Shown: one piece after another, positions 16,999 to 23,882 of the stretch
How the letters are laid out: every line of letters starts with the position of its first letter
Numbering within the stretch: the first letter of the stretch is position 1
From: an uncultured Roseiflexaceae bacterium
GTDB lineage: Bacteria > Chloroflexota > Chloroflexia > Chloroflexales > Roseiflexaceae
Length of the DNA stretch: 64,000 nt
Direction of reading: 5' to 3'
Assembly (NCBI GenBank): GCA_937974195.1
Contig: CALJIC010000011.1
Span: forward strand, 12,316 to 76,315
Notes under the pieces: model-generated
What the model was told of the DNA's origin: nothing
Database searches by the model: none
Seen by the model: the letters and a program-made list of their open reading frames with translations, nothing else
Made by a program: the position numbers and the translations under genes

Positions 16999-17157
16999 TG
17001 TCGTATGGCCGTCCTGTGCGGCGGCTCGATATATCAGCCTTTGCGGCTCAGCCGCCCGCTCTGCGCCGAGCGGGGGCGCAGCCGCAGTTTGAACAGAAAG
17101 GAGTGAAGGACGAGCCTGACGTCATTCTGACCGGCTAGGACTTCAACAGCAAAGCCT

Positions 17158-18843
17158 ATGGCAAAGAACAGATTGCGCGTTATTCCCCTAGGCGGGGCCG
17201 GCGAGGTCGGGCGCAACATGTGGGTGCTCGAGCACGACGATGAGATCATCGTGCTCGACTGCGGTGTTATGTTCCCCGAGGCGGAGATGCTCGGGGTGGA
17301 TCTCGTGCTGCCCGATATCACGTATCTGCGCGACCAGAAGGAGAAGATCAAGGGCATCCTCCTGACCCACGGCCACGAGGACCACGTCGGCGCGCTGCCC
17401 TACGTCCTGCCGCAGCTCGGGTTCCCGCCGGTGTACGGCACGCCTCTGACGATCGGCATGGTCACCGGCAAGCTGAAGGAGCACCGGCTGCTCGAGCAGA
17501 CGACCCTGGTGCGCTTCCAGGCCGGCGAGAACTTCACCGTCGGCTCGTTCGGCATCGAGCCCTTCCACGTTGCGCACTCCATCCCCGATACCGTCGGCTT
17601 CGGCATCACCACGCCGGCCGGCCTGGCGGTGTACCTGACGGACTGGAAGTTCGACCATACGCCCGTCGATGGGCGCCCGACCGATACGACCAAGATCGCC
17701 GAGCTCGGCCGGCGCTCGCCGCTGGTGCTGATCACCGACTGCGTGCGCGTCGAGTCGAAGGGCTACACGCCGAGCGAGCAGGTGGTCGGCGAGGCGTTCG
17801 ACAACATCTTCGCCATCGCCCCCGGCCGCATCATCGTCGCCACCTTCGCCTCCAACATCTCGCGCGTCCAGCAGGTGATCGACTCGGCCGAGGCCTACGG
17901 GCGCAAGGTCGTGCTCGCCGGGCGCAGCATGGAGAACAACAGCCGTATCGCGCTGGACCTCGGCTACCTGCGCGCCGAGCCGGGCACGCTCATCCGCCCG
18001 CACGAGGCCAACGCCCTCCCCGATGACCAGGTGGCGGTGGTGTGCACCGGCAGCCAGGGCGAGCCGATGGCCGCTCTGGCGCGCATGGCCAACCGCGATT
18101 ACCCGAACGTCAAGATCAAGCCCGGCGACACCGTGGTCGTCTCGGCCACGCCGATCCCCGGCAACGAGGTGTCGGTCAACCGGGTGATCAACAACCTGTT
18201 CCGGCTCGGCGCCGATGTGATCTACGGCGGCAGCCCGGGCGGCCAGAACGTCCACGTCTCGGGGCACGCCGCGCAGGAGGAGCTCAAGATGGTGCTCGCC
18301 CTGCTGCGCCCCGAGTTCGTCGTGCCGTTCCACGGCGACTACCGCCACATGATCCTGTACCGCAAGCTCGCCCAGGGCATGGGCAGCCTCATCCCGGCCG
18401 AGAACATCCTGCTGCCCGAGAACGGCGCCGTGATGGAGTTCAGCCGCAACTTCGGTAAGGTCACCGGCAAGGCGCCCGTCGGCTACGTGTACGTGGACGG
18501 CACGACGGTGGGCGATGTCGGCAATGTGGTGGTGCGCGACCGCCAGCTGCTGGCGCGTGACGGCATCCTGATGGTGGTGGTGAGCATCGACCGGACCACT
18601 GGGGAGCTGGTGGCCGGGCCGGACGTCGTCTCGCGCGGCTTCGTCTACATGCGCCAGTCCGACGATCTGATCGACGCGACCAAGGACGTCGTGCGTGACG
18701 CACTGCTGAACAGGAACGGCAGCGGCCAGACCGAGACGGACAGCAACTTCGTCAACCGCAAGATCAAGGACGTCGTCAGCGACTTCCTCTACGGCCAGAC
18801 CAAGCGCCGGCCGATGGTGCTGCCGGTGGTGATGGAGGTCTAG
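17158..18843 (+). CDS. rnj: ribonuclease J
   Basis: A metallo-beta-lactamase/beta-CASP nuclease with endonuclease and 5'-3' exonuclease activity in mRNA turnover and rRNA maturation. The zinc motif HGHEDH is at 71-76, with later residues in FHVAHSIPD and TDWKFD. The beta-CASP motifs follow, then HVSGHA near 362-367 and a C-terminal RNase_J_C domain. The 561-residue length is typical. A 159-nt leader containing GCGGCTCAGCCGC and other stems precedes it; RNases often autoregulate through their 5' leaders. A strong hairpin terminator follows. Confidence 0.94.
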   Translation: MAKNRLRVIPLGGAGEVGRNMWVLEHDDEIIVLDCGVMFPEAEMLGVDLVLPDITYLRDQKEKIKGILLTHGHEDHVGALPYVLPQLGFPPVYGTPLTIGMVTGKLKEHRLLEQTTLVRFQAGENFTVGSFGIEPFHVAHSIPDTVGFGITTPAGLAVYLTDWKFDHTPVDGRPTDTTKIAELGRRSPLVLITDCVRVESKGYTPSEQVVGEAFDNIFAIAPGRIIVATFASNISRVQQVIDSAEAYGRKVVLAGRSMENNSRIALDLGYLRAEPGTLIRPHEANALPDDQVAVVCTGSQGEPMAALARMANRDYPNVKIKPGDTVVVSATPIPGNEVSVNRVINNLFRLGADVIYGGSPGGQNVHVSGHAAQEELKMVLALLRPEFVVPFHGDYRHMILYRKLAQGMGSLIPAENILLPENGAVMEFSRNFGKVTGKAPVGYVYVDGTTVGDVGNVVVRDRQLLARDGILMVVVSIDRTTGELVAGPDVVSRGFVYMRQSDDLIDATKDVVRDALLNRNGSGQTETDSNFVNRKIKDVVSDFLYGQTKRRPMVLPVVMEV

Positions 18844-18917
18844 CCGCCGGCTACGGAGCGCCGCAACTCCTGTTTGCAGGCGCAGACGTTCCAAGATCCT
18901 CGTATCAGGGACAAAGT

Positions 18918-18967
18918 GAAGCGTGCAATGTGGGCTTCGGAAGCCGCACCTTGCACGCTTCGCTTTT
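18918..18967 (+). terminator. strong rho-independent terminator of rnj
   Basis: GAAGCGTGCAA (18918-18928) pairs perfectly with TTGCACGCTTC (18951-18961). A second stem GGCTTC/GAAGCC lies inside, and GCTTTT follows. It overlaps the stop codon of the convergent rimI gene, so it may work in both directions. Confidence 0.8.
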
Positions 18968-19649
18968 AGCTCTGCGGGGATTGAAGTGTGGACGGCCGCA
19001 CGACCGGAGGCTCGGCCGCCTCCTCGCGCAGCCGGGCGAAGAGGCGCTCGCGCAGCTGCCGCAGCCGCTCCTGGTAGGCCGGGCTGCGGATCGGGTCGGT
19101 CCACATAATCAGCGCGTCCTCGCCGTTGTCGGTGTAGTAGCGCGGGCGCGTGCCGGCCGGGCGGAAGCCGTACTTCACATACAGCTGCTGCGCCACCAGG
19201 TTGCTCACGCGCACCTCAAGCGTCAGCACGTCGGCGTTGAGGCTGATCGCCTGGTCGATCAGGCCGTTCAGCAGCAGCTCGCCGATCCCGCGGCCGCGGA
19301 ACTCCGGCGCGACGGCGATCGTCGTGATGTGCCCCTCGTCGACGCTGAGCCAGACTCCGCCGTAGCCGACGATCGGGTAGGGGCTCTGCTCCTGCTGTGG
19401 GGTGCGGAAAAAACGGGGCAGGAGGGAGGAGAGCAGGCCGCGCCGCGTGGGGCGGCGCTCCTCGCGCGGTGGGGGCAGCGTCGGCGAGGCGCGGGCGACG
19501 ATGTAGCGGCTGGTCGACGGGTTCCGCAGCTCCTGGCGGTAGGTGTTGGCGGACCAGGGTGTGTTGAAGCTGCGCCGCTCGATCGCCTGCACCTGCTCGA
19601 TGTCGGCTTCCGACATCCGCTCGACGAAGTAGTACACCGCCGCCCCCAC
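18966..19649 (-). CDS. rimI: ribosomal-protein-alanine N-acetyltransferase (RimI-like GNAT)
   Basis: A GNAT acetyltransferase whose family acetylates the N-terminal alanine of ribosomal protein S18. The opening YYFVERMSEADIEQVQAIE, the acetyl-CoA loop EFRGRGIGELLL, and the ending VKYGFRPAGTRPRYYTDNGEDALIM are characteristic. It is longer than usual (227 residues) because of a low-complexity insertion around 55-90, rich in Pro and Arg, and a charged C-terminal extension. Both the GTG at 19649 and an in-frame GTG at 19637 are possible starts. Confidence 0.85.
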   Translation of the reverse strand: MGAAVYYFVERMSEADIEQVQAIERRSFNTPWSANTYRQELRNPSTSRYIVARASPTLPPPREERRPTRRGLLSSLLPRFFRTPQQEQSPYPIVGYGGVWLSVDEGHITTIAVAPEFRGRGIGELLLNGLIDQAISLNADVLTLEVRVSNLVAQQLYVKYGFRPAGTRPRYYTDNGEDALIMWTDPIRSPAYQERLRQLRERLFARLREEAAEPPVVRPSTLQSPQS

Positions 19650-19655
19650 GAGCGC

Positions 19656-19690
19656 AGCGTAGAGACGTTCCGCCAGGGCGTCTCTACGCT
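19656..19690. repeat. REP-like palindrome, GTAGAGACG family
   Basis: AGCGTAGAGACG (19656-19667) and CGTCTCTACGCT (19679-19690) form a perfect 12-bp inverted repeat with an 11-nt loop. From memory, GTAGAGACG...CGTCTCTAC palindromes are abundant dispersed repeats in cyanobacteria and some Chloroflexota. It sits between the lipoprotein gene and rimI and has no T-run. Confidence 0.6.
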
Positions 19691-19708
19691 ATGCCCTGCC
19701 CGCTGATT

Positions 19709-20533
19709 CTACTGCTGCGGCGTCAGCGGCCTGGCGCTAGCCGGGTCGTTCGGGTCGAGCACCAGCTGCGCGGCGTACGCGCCGTCTCGGCCGAACCCGC
19801 CGCCGCTCGAGAACTGGCCGGTGACCTCCACCAGGCCCCAGACGTAGCTGTTATTCGGGCCGACGTTCAGCTGGCCCGAGACCGGTGGCGGGAAGCCCTC
19901 CATCCAGATCGCCTGGCCGACCGGCTGCGGGCTGCCGCCGTCCTCCTCGACCGAGACACCCTCGGCCAGCACATAGATCACACCGTTCCAGAAGTAGTAG
20001 CCCTGGGTGGTGACCGTCTGGCCGTTGTACTGCGCCGGGTTCTGCGCCAGCTCGAAGAGCGACACCTTGCCCTCGCCGAGCGGCTGGTTGGAGATACGCT
20101 GCTCGGTGCGGCGCACGCGCTCGATCGGCTCGGCCGCGCTGACGGTGATGCGGTGCTTGAAGGCGCCGTCCGTGCCGTAGCTGCCGCCAGACTCGAAGCG
20201 GCCGCTGACGCGCACGAAGCCGTACACCGCGTCGCCGGGGCGGTGCAGCTCTGCCGTAACCTCCTCGGGGAAGCCCTCGAGCCAGATCTGCTCGCCGAGC
20301 GCCTGCGCGTCCAGGCCGTTGTCCAGCGTGCTGACCCCCAGCGCCAGAACCTTGGCGCCGCCGCGGTCCAGATACGCGCCGGAGACGGTCACTTCCTTCC
20401 CGTTGTACTCGCTCGCCTTCGAGATCAGATCTGGGACGTAGAGCGACGCGCTGCCACCGCCGCACGCCGCCAGCGCCAGTGCAGCGGCGAGCAGCGTCAC
20501 AGACGCGATGAACCGTTTCACCCGAGATGGCAT
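19709..20533 (-). CDS. lipoprotein with a duplicated domain
   Basis: A 274-residue secreted lipoprotein: a basic N terminus, a hydrophobic helix and a lipobox ending LALAAC (Cys24). Two homologous units follow, about 38-130 and 150-255. Each runs YNGKEV or YNGQTV, then a beta-strand region, QIWLEGFP or QAIWMEGFP, and FESGGSYG or FSSGGGFG. This indicates an internal tandem duplication. The ligand is unknown; the fold may be OB-like. The ATG at 20533 has GAGGG 5 nt upstream. Transcription comes from a consensus promoter. Confidence 0.75.
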   Translation of the reverse strand: MPSRVKRFIASVTLLAAALALAACGGGSASLYVPDLISKASEYNGKEVTVSGAYLDRGGAKVLALGVSTLDNGLDAQALGEQIWLEGFPEEVTAELHRPGDAVYGFVRVSGRFESGGSYGTDGAFKHRITVSAAEPIERVRRTEQRISNQPLGEGKVSLFELAQNPAQYNGQTVTTQGYYFWNGVIYVLAEGVSVEEDGGSPQPVGQAIWMEGFPPPVSGQLNVGPNNSYVWGLVEVTGQFSSGGGFGRDGAYAAQLVLDPNDPASARPLTPQQ

Positions 20534-20567
20534 AGTGACCCTCGATACCTTGCTGTAGCGAGATCGC

Positions 20568-20596
20568 ATTATAGAGTCGGCGGCACGAGTTGTCAA
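20568..20596 (-). promoter_or_regulatory. consensus sigma-70-type promoter of the lipoprotein gene
   Basis: On the minus strand TTGACA (20591-20596) is followed by a 17-nt spacer and TATAAT (20568-20573). This is a perfect match to the vegetative consensus and shows which promoter rule this genome uses. Confidence 0.85.
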
Positions 20597-21374
20597 AGCT
20601 CATCTATATTGTTAGAACTTACGCGGAGGTCTGTCCTGCACCCGGGCTCGTTCCTACGGACGCTCCGCCCTGCACCCGGGCTCGTTCCGCAGGCGCTCTG
20701 CCCCGCACCCAGGCTGCTTGTGCTGGCATTCATGCGCATGCAGGCGCTCCGCCCTGCACCACCCGCGCCAGGGCCGCAGGCCCTGGACCCGCAAGGGAAC
20801 GAGAACCGTGCCAGTCTGCCCGTTGCCATGCCCACCTCCACCGATGCCCGTGCCCCAGGCACAGACTGATGCGCTGCAATGCCCACTGAGCCGAGCGGCT
20901 GGTGTGCGGAGGCACGACAACGGGCGTGCGAGGGGAGGCGGCGCCGCTTGCGGGGTCGGTACCCCTCTCGCCTTCACACGCTGTGACCGCACCGCGTACT
21001 CCTGTATGTTTATATGGTTGGCGTGGACGGCCCGCAGGGACCCACGCTAGCCGGGATGAAGGGCCAACGGCTCTTCAGAAAGGAACATCAGGGAGCAAAG
21101 CCACCCCGAACCCCACCAAAGCAGCCTTCCGCGGGAGGGCGCAGGCCCACCGAGATCCTTAATTGTTCGCAAGCCGGGCGGTTCGGAGGGCCGCAAGCCC
21201 TCCAAGATCTTTATTTCCTTGTCGCTCTGTGGCGGCGCAGTCGCCGCAGAACGACGATAAAGAAGCGAAGAGCGGGACGGCCTCGTTTCTCGTGCCCGCT
21301 GGACACGGGGTGGAGAGGTGAGGCCGCCCCGCGCTTCCTGTAATACAGATGTCATCCGGCAGGGCAGCTACTCG
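20597..21374. other. 780-nt intergenic region with degenerate tandem repeats and a hairpin copy
   Basis: No frame here has an SD sequence or protein-like composition. From about 20635 to 20790 a unit of roughly 35 nt recurs two to four times (GCACCCGGGCTCGTTCC, then GGCGCTCYGCC), ending in GCCAGGGCCGCAGGCCCTGG. Further on lie a GGAGGGC/GCCCTCC stem (21185-21203) and a module-B hairpin near 21221-21255, both from the dispersed repeat family. Confidence 0.55.
21140..21260. repeat. composite intergenic repeat copy
   Basis: Module A: GGAGGGC (21185-21191) with GCCCTCC (21197-21203). Then TTTATTTCCTT and module B, TCTGTGGCG paired with CGCCGCAGA around the 21221-21255 interval. The order A, T-rich linker, B is the same as at 31.86-31.94 kb. 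Confidence 0.65.
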
Positions 21375-21404
21375 TTGACCCCTCTGTAAGGCGCCTCGTA
21401 TAAT
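21375..21404 (+). promoter_or_regulatory. promoter of the coiled-coil membrane protein gene
   Basis: TTGACC (21375-21380), an 18-nt spacer and TATAAT (21399-21404). The SD GGAGG and ATG at 21431 follow. Confidence 0.7.
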
Positions 21405-21430
21405 GCGTTGACAGTTAATGGGAGGTGTCT

Positions 21431-22105
21431 ATGGGCGCGCTGTTCGTCGCTTTGGGAATAATGGTGCTGGCTCTTCTGGCCCTGCTGCTCTGGTTCGTCC
21501 CGCACCTGCTGCACCAGCAGGCGTCACGAGTGGCAAGCGAGACGGCGCAGCTCCGCGAGATGCTGCTGGATCTTCTGAACGAGCAGGAGTCGGTGGCGAT
21601 GCGCCAGACGCAGCTGGGCTCGTCGCTCGTCCAGCTGCAGGGCCGGATCGAGTCGATCGCGCAGATCAGCCACTCGGTGCCGCCGGCGCAGCTCTCGCCG
21701 GAGACGGCCAGCAGCATGCAGCAGCTCGAGGCGCGCCTAGGCGATCTCCAGCGGCAGATCCAGATCTGGGCCGAGGGCCGCCAGCGCGGCGCGCAGCAGC
21801 GCGCGATGCAGGACAACGAGGCCTGGGCGAACCTCATGGGGCTGCTCGCCGCCATCCAGGAGCGGGTCGGCGCGCTCTCCAAGGACCGCGCGACGGCTCT
21901 GGCGGCGGTGCAGGCGACGCAGCTGCTCGAGGATCTGGAGCGCGAGATGCAGAACCTGCGCACGATCTCCGAGGATATCGCGACGCTGCAGCTCCGGCTG
22001 CGCCGCTCGTTCGGCGAGCGCGAGGCGGCGATCGCCAACCTCCGGGCGCGGTCCGCCAACGGCGTTGAGACGACTCATACGCCCGCGTACCTTCCCCGCT
22101 CGTAG
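21431..22105 (+). CDS. single-span coiled-coil protein
   Basis: A 224-residue protein with one N-terminal transmembrane helix (about 5-25) and a long, heptad-rich, Gln/Glu/Leu-rich cytoplasmic or exported region (30-205) predicted to form coiled coil. It contains no enzyme motif. The start at ATG 21431 with GGAGG at ideal spacing is preferred to the in-frame GTG two codons upstream. It resembles chemoreceptor- or RmuC-like coiled coils only in composition. Function unknown. Confidence 0.65.
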   Translation: MGALFVALGIMVLALLALLLWFVPHLLHQQASRVASETAQLREMLLDLLNEQESVAMRQTQLGSSLVQLQGRIESIAQISHSVPPAQLSPETASSMQQLEARLGDLQRQIQIWAEGRQRGAQQRAMQDNEAWANLMGLLAAIQERVGALSKDRATALAAVQATQLLEDLEREMQNLRTISEDIATLQLRLRRSFGEREAAIANLRARSANGVETTHTPAYLPRS

Positions 22106-22270
22106 GGATGTGCCGGCGCGCGCAGACACGACGAATTGACGTAGCCAGCGGATCTTTTCACCACCCTTGATCGGTATATTAGTGCTGGCCCACAGCCGGT
22201 GGGCGCGTATCGGCGGGCCAGGCACTCATACAACCGGCGACGACCATTAGCGCTTGCGACCGACGTAGCC

Positions 22271-23098
22271 ATGAGCATCATCGTCATCGACCGCCAAGTT
22301 GTTCACTACGAAGTGCTGGGACGCGGGCGTCCGGTGCTGTTCCTTCACGGCTGGATGGGCAGCTGGCGCTACTGGTTCCCTACCATGCAGCACGTCGCCG
22401 AGCACTTCCGCGCCTACTCCTTCGACTTCTGGGGCTTCGGCGATTCGCGCCGCCCCGCCACCCCTGAGAGCATCCAGAACTACTCCGACCAGGTGATCCG
22501 CTTTCTGGACGAGCTTGGCATCGACCGGGTGCTGCTCGTCGGTCACTCCATGGGCGGTATGGTTGCGCTCAAGACGGCCATCGCCCACCCCCGGCGCATC
22601 GCGCGGGTCGCGGCGGTCGGCGCGCCGATCGACGGCGACTCGCTCTCCTGGCTGCTGAAGCTCACTGACCGGCCGGTGCTCGCAGAGCTCTTCGCGCGCA
22701 CCCGCTGGCTGCGGCGCTTCGCCTTCCGTCACTTCCTCGGCGAGACGAACGACCCGGCGGTGAACGAGATCCTCGACGACAGCGTCAAGTCCAGCTCGAC
22801 GACCCTGCAGCGCGCGGTGGCCTCGATGTGGCGCACCGACCTGCGGCCGGAGCTGCCGCGCCTCACTGTGCCGACGCTGATCGTCCACGGCGGCCGCGAC
22901 GAGATCGTCAACCCCAACCAGGCCGATCTGTTCAACAACATTCCTTCGGCCCAGGTGGTGGTGATGCCCGAGAGCCGGCACTTCCCCTTCCTCGACGAGG
23001 CGGAGCTGTTCAATGAGGTGCTGCTGCGCTTCCTGCTGCAGGATGCGCAGCAGACGATGCCGCGCGTCCGCGCCCCCCAGCCGAGCACCATCGGTTGA
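22271..23098 (+). CDS. alpha/beta-fold hydrolase
   Basis: A 275-residue soluble alpha/beta hydrolase. The oxyanion motif HGW is at 26-28, the nucleophile elbow GHSMGG at 91-96 (Ser93), the acid lies in HGGRDEIV, and the likely catalytic histidine is in SRHFPFLDE. The cap region is short. Substrate specificity (esterase, lactonase or C-C hydrolase) cannot be told. The ATG at 22271 has no clear SD; a TATATT box lies about 90 nt upstream (22175-22180). Confidence 0.82.
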   Translation: MSIIVIDRQVVHYEVLGRGRPVLFLHGWMGSWRYWFPTMQHVAEHFRAYSFDFWGFGDSRRPATPESIQNYSDQVIRFLDELGIDRVLLVGHSMGGMVALKTAIAHPRRIARVAAVGAPIDGDSLSWLLKLTDRPVLAELFARTRWLRRFAFRHFLGETNDPAVNEILDDSVKSSSTTLQRAVASMWRTDLRPELPRLTVPTLIVHGGRDEIVNPNQADLFNNIPSAQVVVMPESRHFPFLDEAELFNEVLLRFLLQDAQQTMPRVRAPQPSTIG

Positions 23099-23156
23099 AG
23101 CTGTCTTCGTAGCGTCTCTCATCCTGCGGCGGCATACGGCCGCCGCGTTCGTATGC

Positions 23157-23185
23157 TTGACTCCCCCTCCTGCGCGTGCTATACT
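23157..23185 (+). promoter_or_regulatory. promoter of the phasin-like gene
   Basis: TTGACT (23157-23162), exactly 17 nt, then TATACT (23180-23185). Confidence 0.75.
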
Positions 23186-23253
23186 CAAGCTATAACGCGA
23201 TGCGTCATAGGCCACTATGGCGAGGAGCGTGGCACATAGAGAGGGGGAGTCTC

Positions 23254-23760
23254 ATGGCTGAAGATACACAGAAGAGCACCCGCCGGGCGGCAGCGCAGGC
23301 GCATGCGGCGGCTGAGAAGGCCGCTGAGGAGACCCACGCGGCGGCGAACAAAGCCGCCGAGGAGGTCGAGGTCGAGGTCAAGGAGATGCAGGCGAACGGG
23401 CAGGCGGCCAACGCCTGGTTCGTCGAGAACATGCGCCGGATGATCCTGGCCGGCCTGGGGGCCGTCGCGCTGACGGTCGACGAGGTGGAGCGGTTCGTCG
23501 GCCGGCTCGTAGAGCGCGGCGAGCTGGCCCAGAAGGACGGCGAGAAGCTGCTGGCCGAGGTGCGCGCGCGCGTGAAGAGCCCGCGCCCGGAGGTGGAGCA
23601 GGTGAGCTCCCGCATCGAGCAGGTGAATGCGCGGGTTGAGCAGGGGGTCGAGGAGTTCCTCAACCGGCTCAACATCCCCTCCAAGCGCGACATCGACGAG
23701 CTGAGCGCGAAGATCGCCCAGCTCTCGGCGCGGGTCGAGGAGCTGCGCAAGAACCGGTAG
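23254..23760 (+). CDS. phasin-like / PhaI-PhaF family protein
   Basis: A 168-residue, Ala/Glu/Lys-rich protein. The N terminus (1-50) is an Ala-rich helical stretch. A conserved region around NMRRMILAGLGAVALTVDEVERFVGRLVERGEL matches polyhydroxyalkanoate-granule-associated PhaI/PhaF-type proteins. A C-terminal coiled coil (110-168) contains repeated RIEQVNARVEQ-like heptads. Whether this organism makes PHA is not shown in the window. GAGGGGGAG lies before the ATG, and a promoter and a terminator delimit a monocistronic unit. Confidence 0.65.
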   Translation: MAEDTQKSTRRAAAQAHAAAEKAAEETHAAANKAAEEVEVEVKEMQANGQAANAWFVENMRRMILAGLGAVALTVDEVERFVGRLVERGELAQKDGEKLLAEVRARVKSPRPEVEQVSSRIEQVNARVEQGVEEFLNRLNIPSKRDIDELSAKIAQLSARVEELRKNR

Positions 23761-23785
23761 GGTGACTGGAGCCCCAAGCCATCAG

Positions 23786-23826
23786 GCCAGAGTCCGAAGC
23801 CGCAGGGCTTTGGGCTCTGGCTTTTT
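23786..23826 (+). terminator. rho-independent terminator of the phasin-like gene
   Basis: GCCAGAGTCC (23786-23795) pairs with GGGCTCTGGC (23812-23821) with one G-U, followed by TTTTT. The -10 box of the next gene begins only 17 nt later. Confidence 0.85.
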
Positions 23827-23842
23827 CCGGCCTGCGGCGTGC

Positions 23843-23848
23843 TATACT
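23843..23848 (+). promoter_or_regulatory. -10 box of the sugar nucleotidyltransferase gene
   Basis: TATACT preceded by GTGC, 34 nt before the ATG at 23883. The -35 position would fall within the preceding terminator. Confidence 0.5.
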
Positions 23849-23882
23849 TTTTGGGACGCATTCTGCTGAGGGAGACCTGCCG

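Noticed and set aside
20635..20790. Possible CRISPR array
   Set aside because: The units are imperfect, nearly contiguous and vary in length. There are no unique spacers of constant size and no cas genes.
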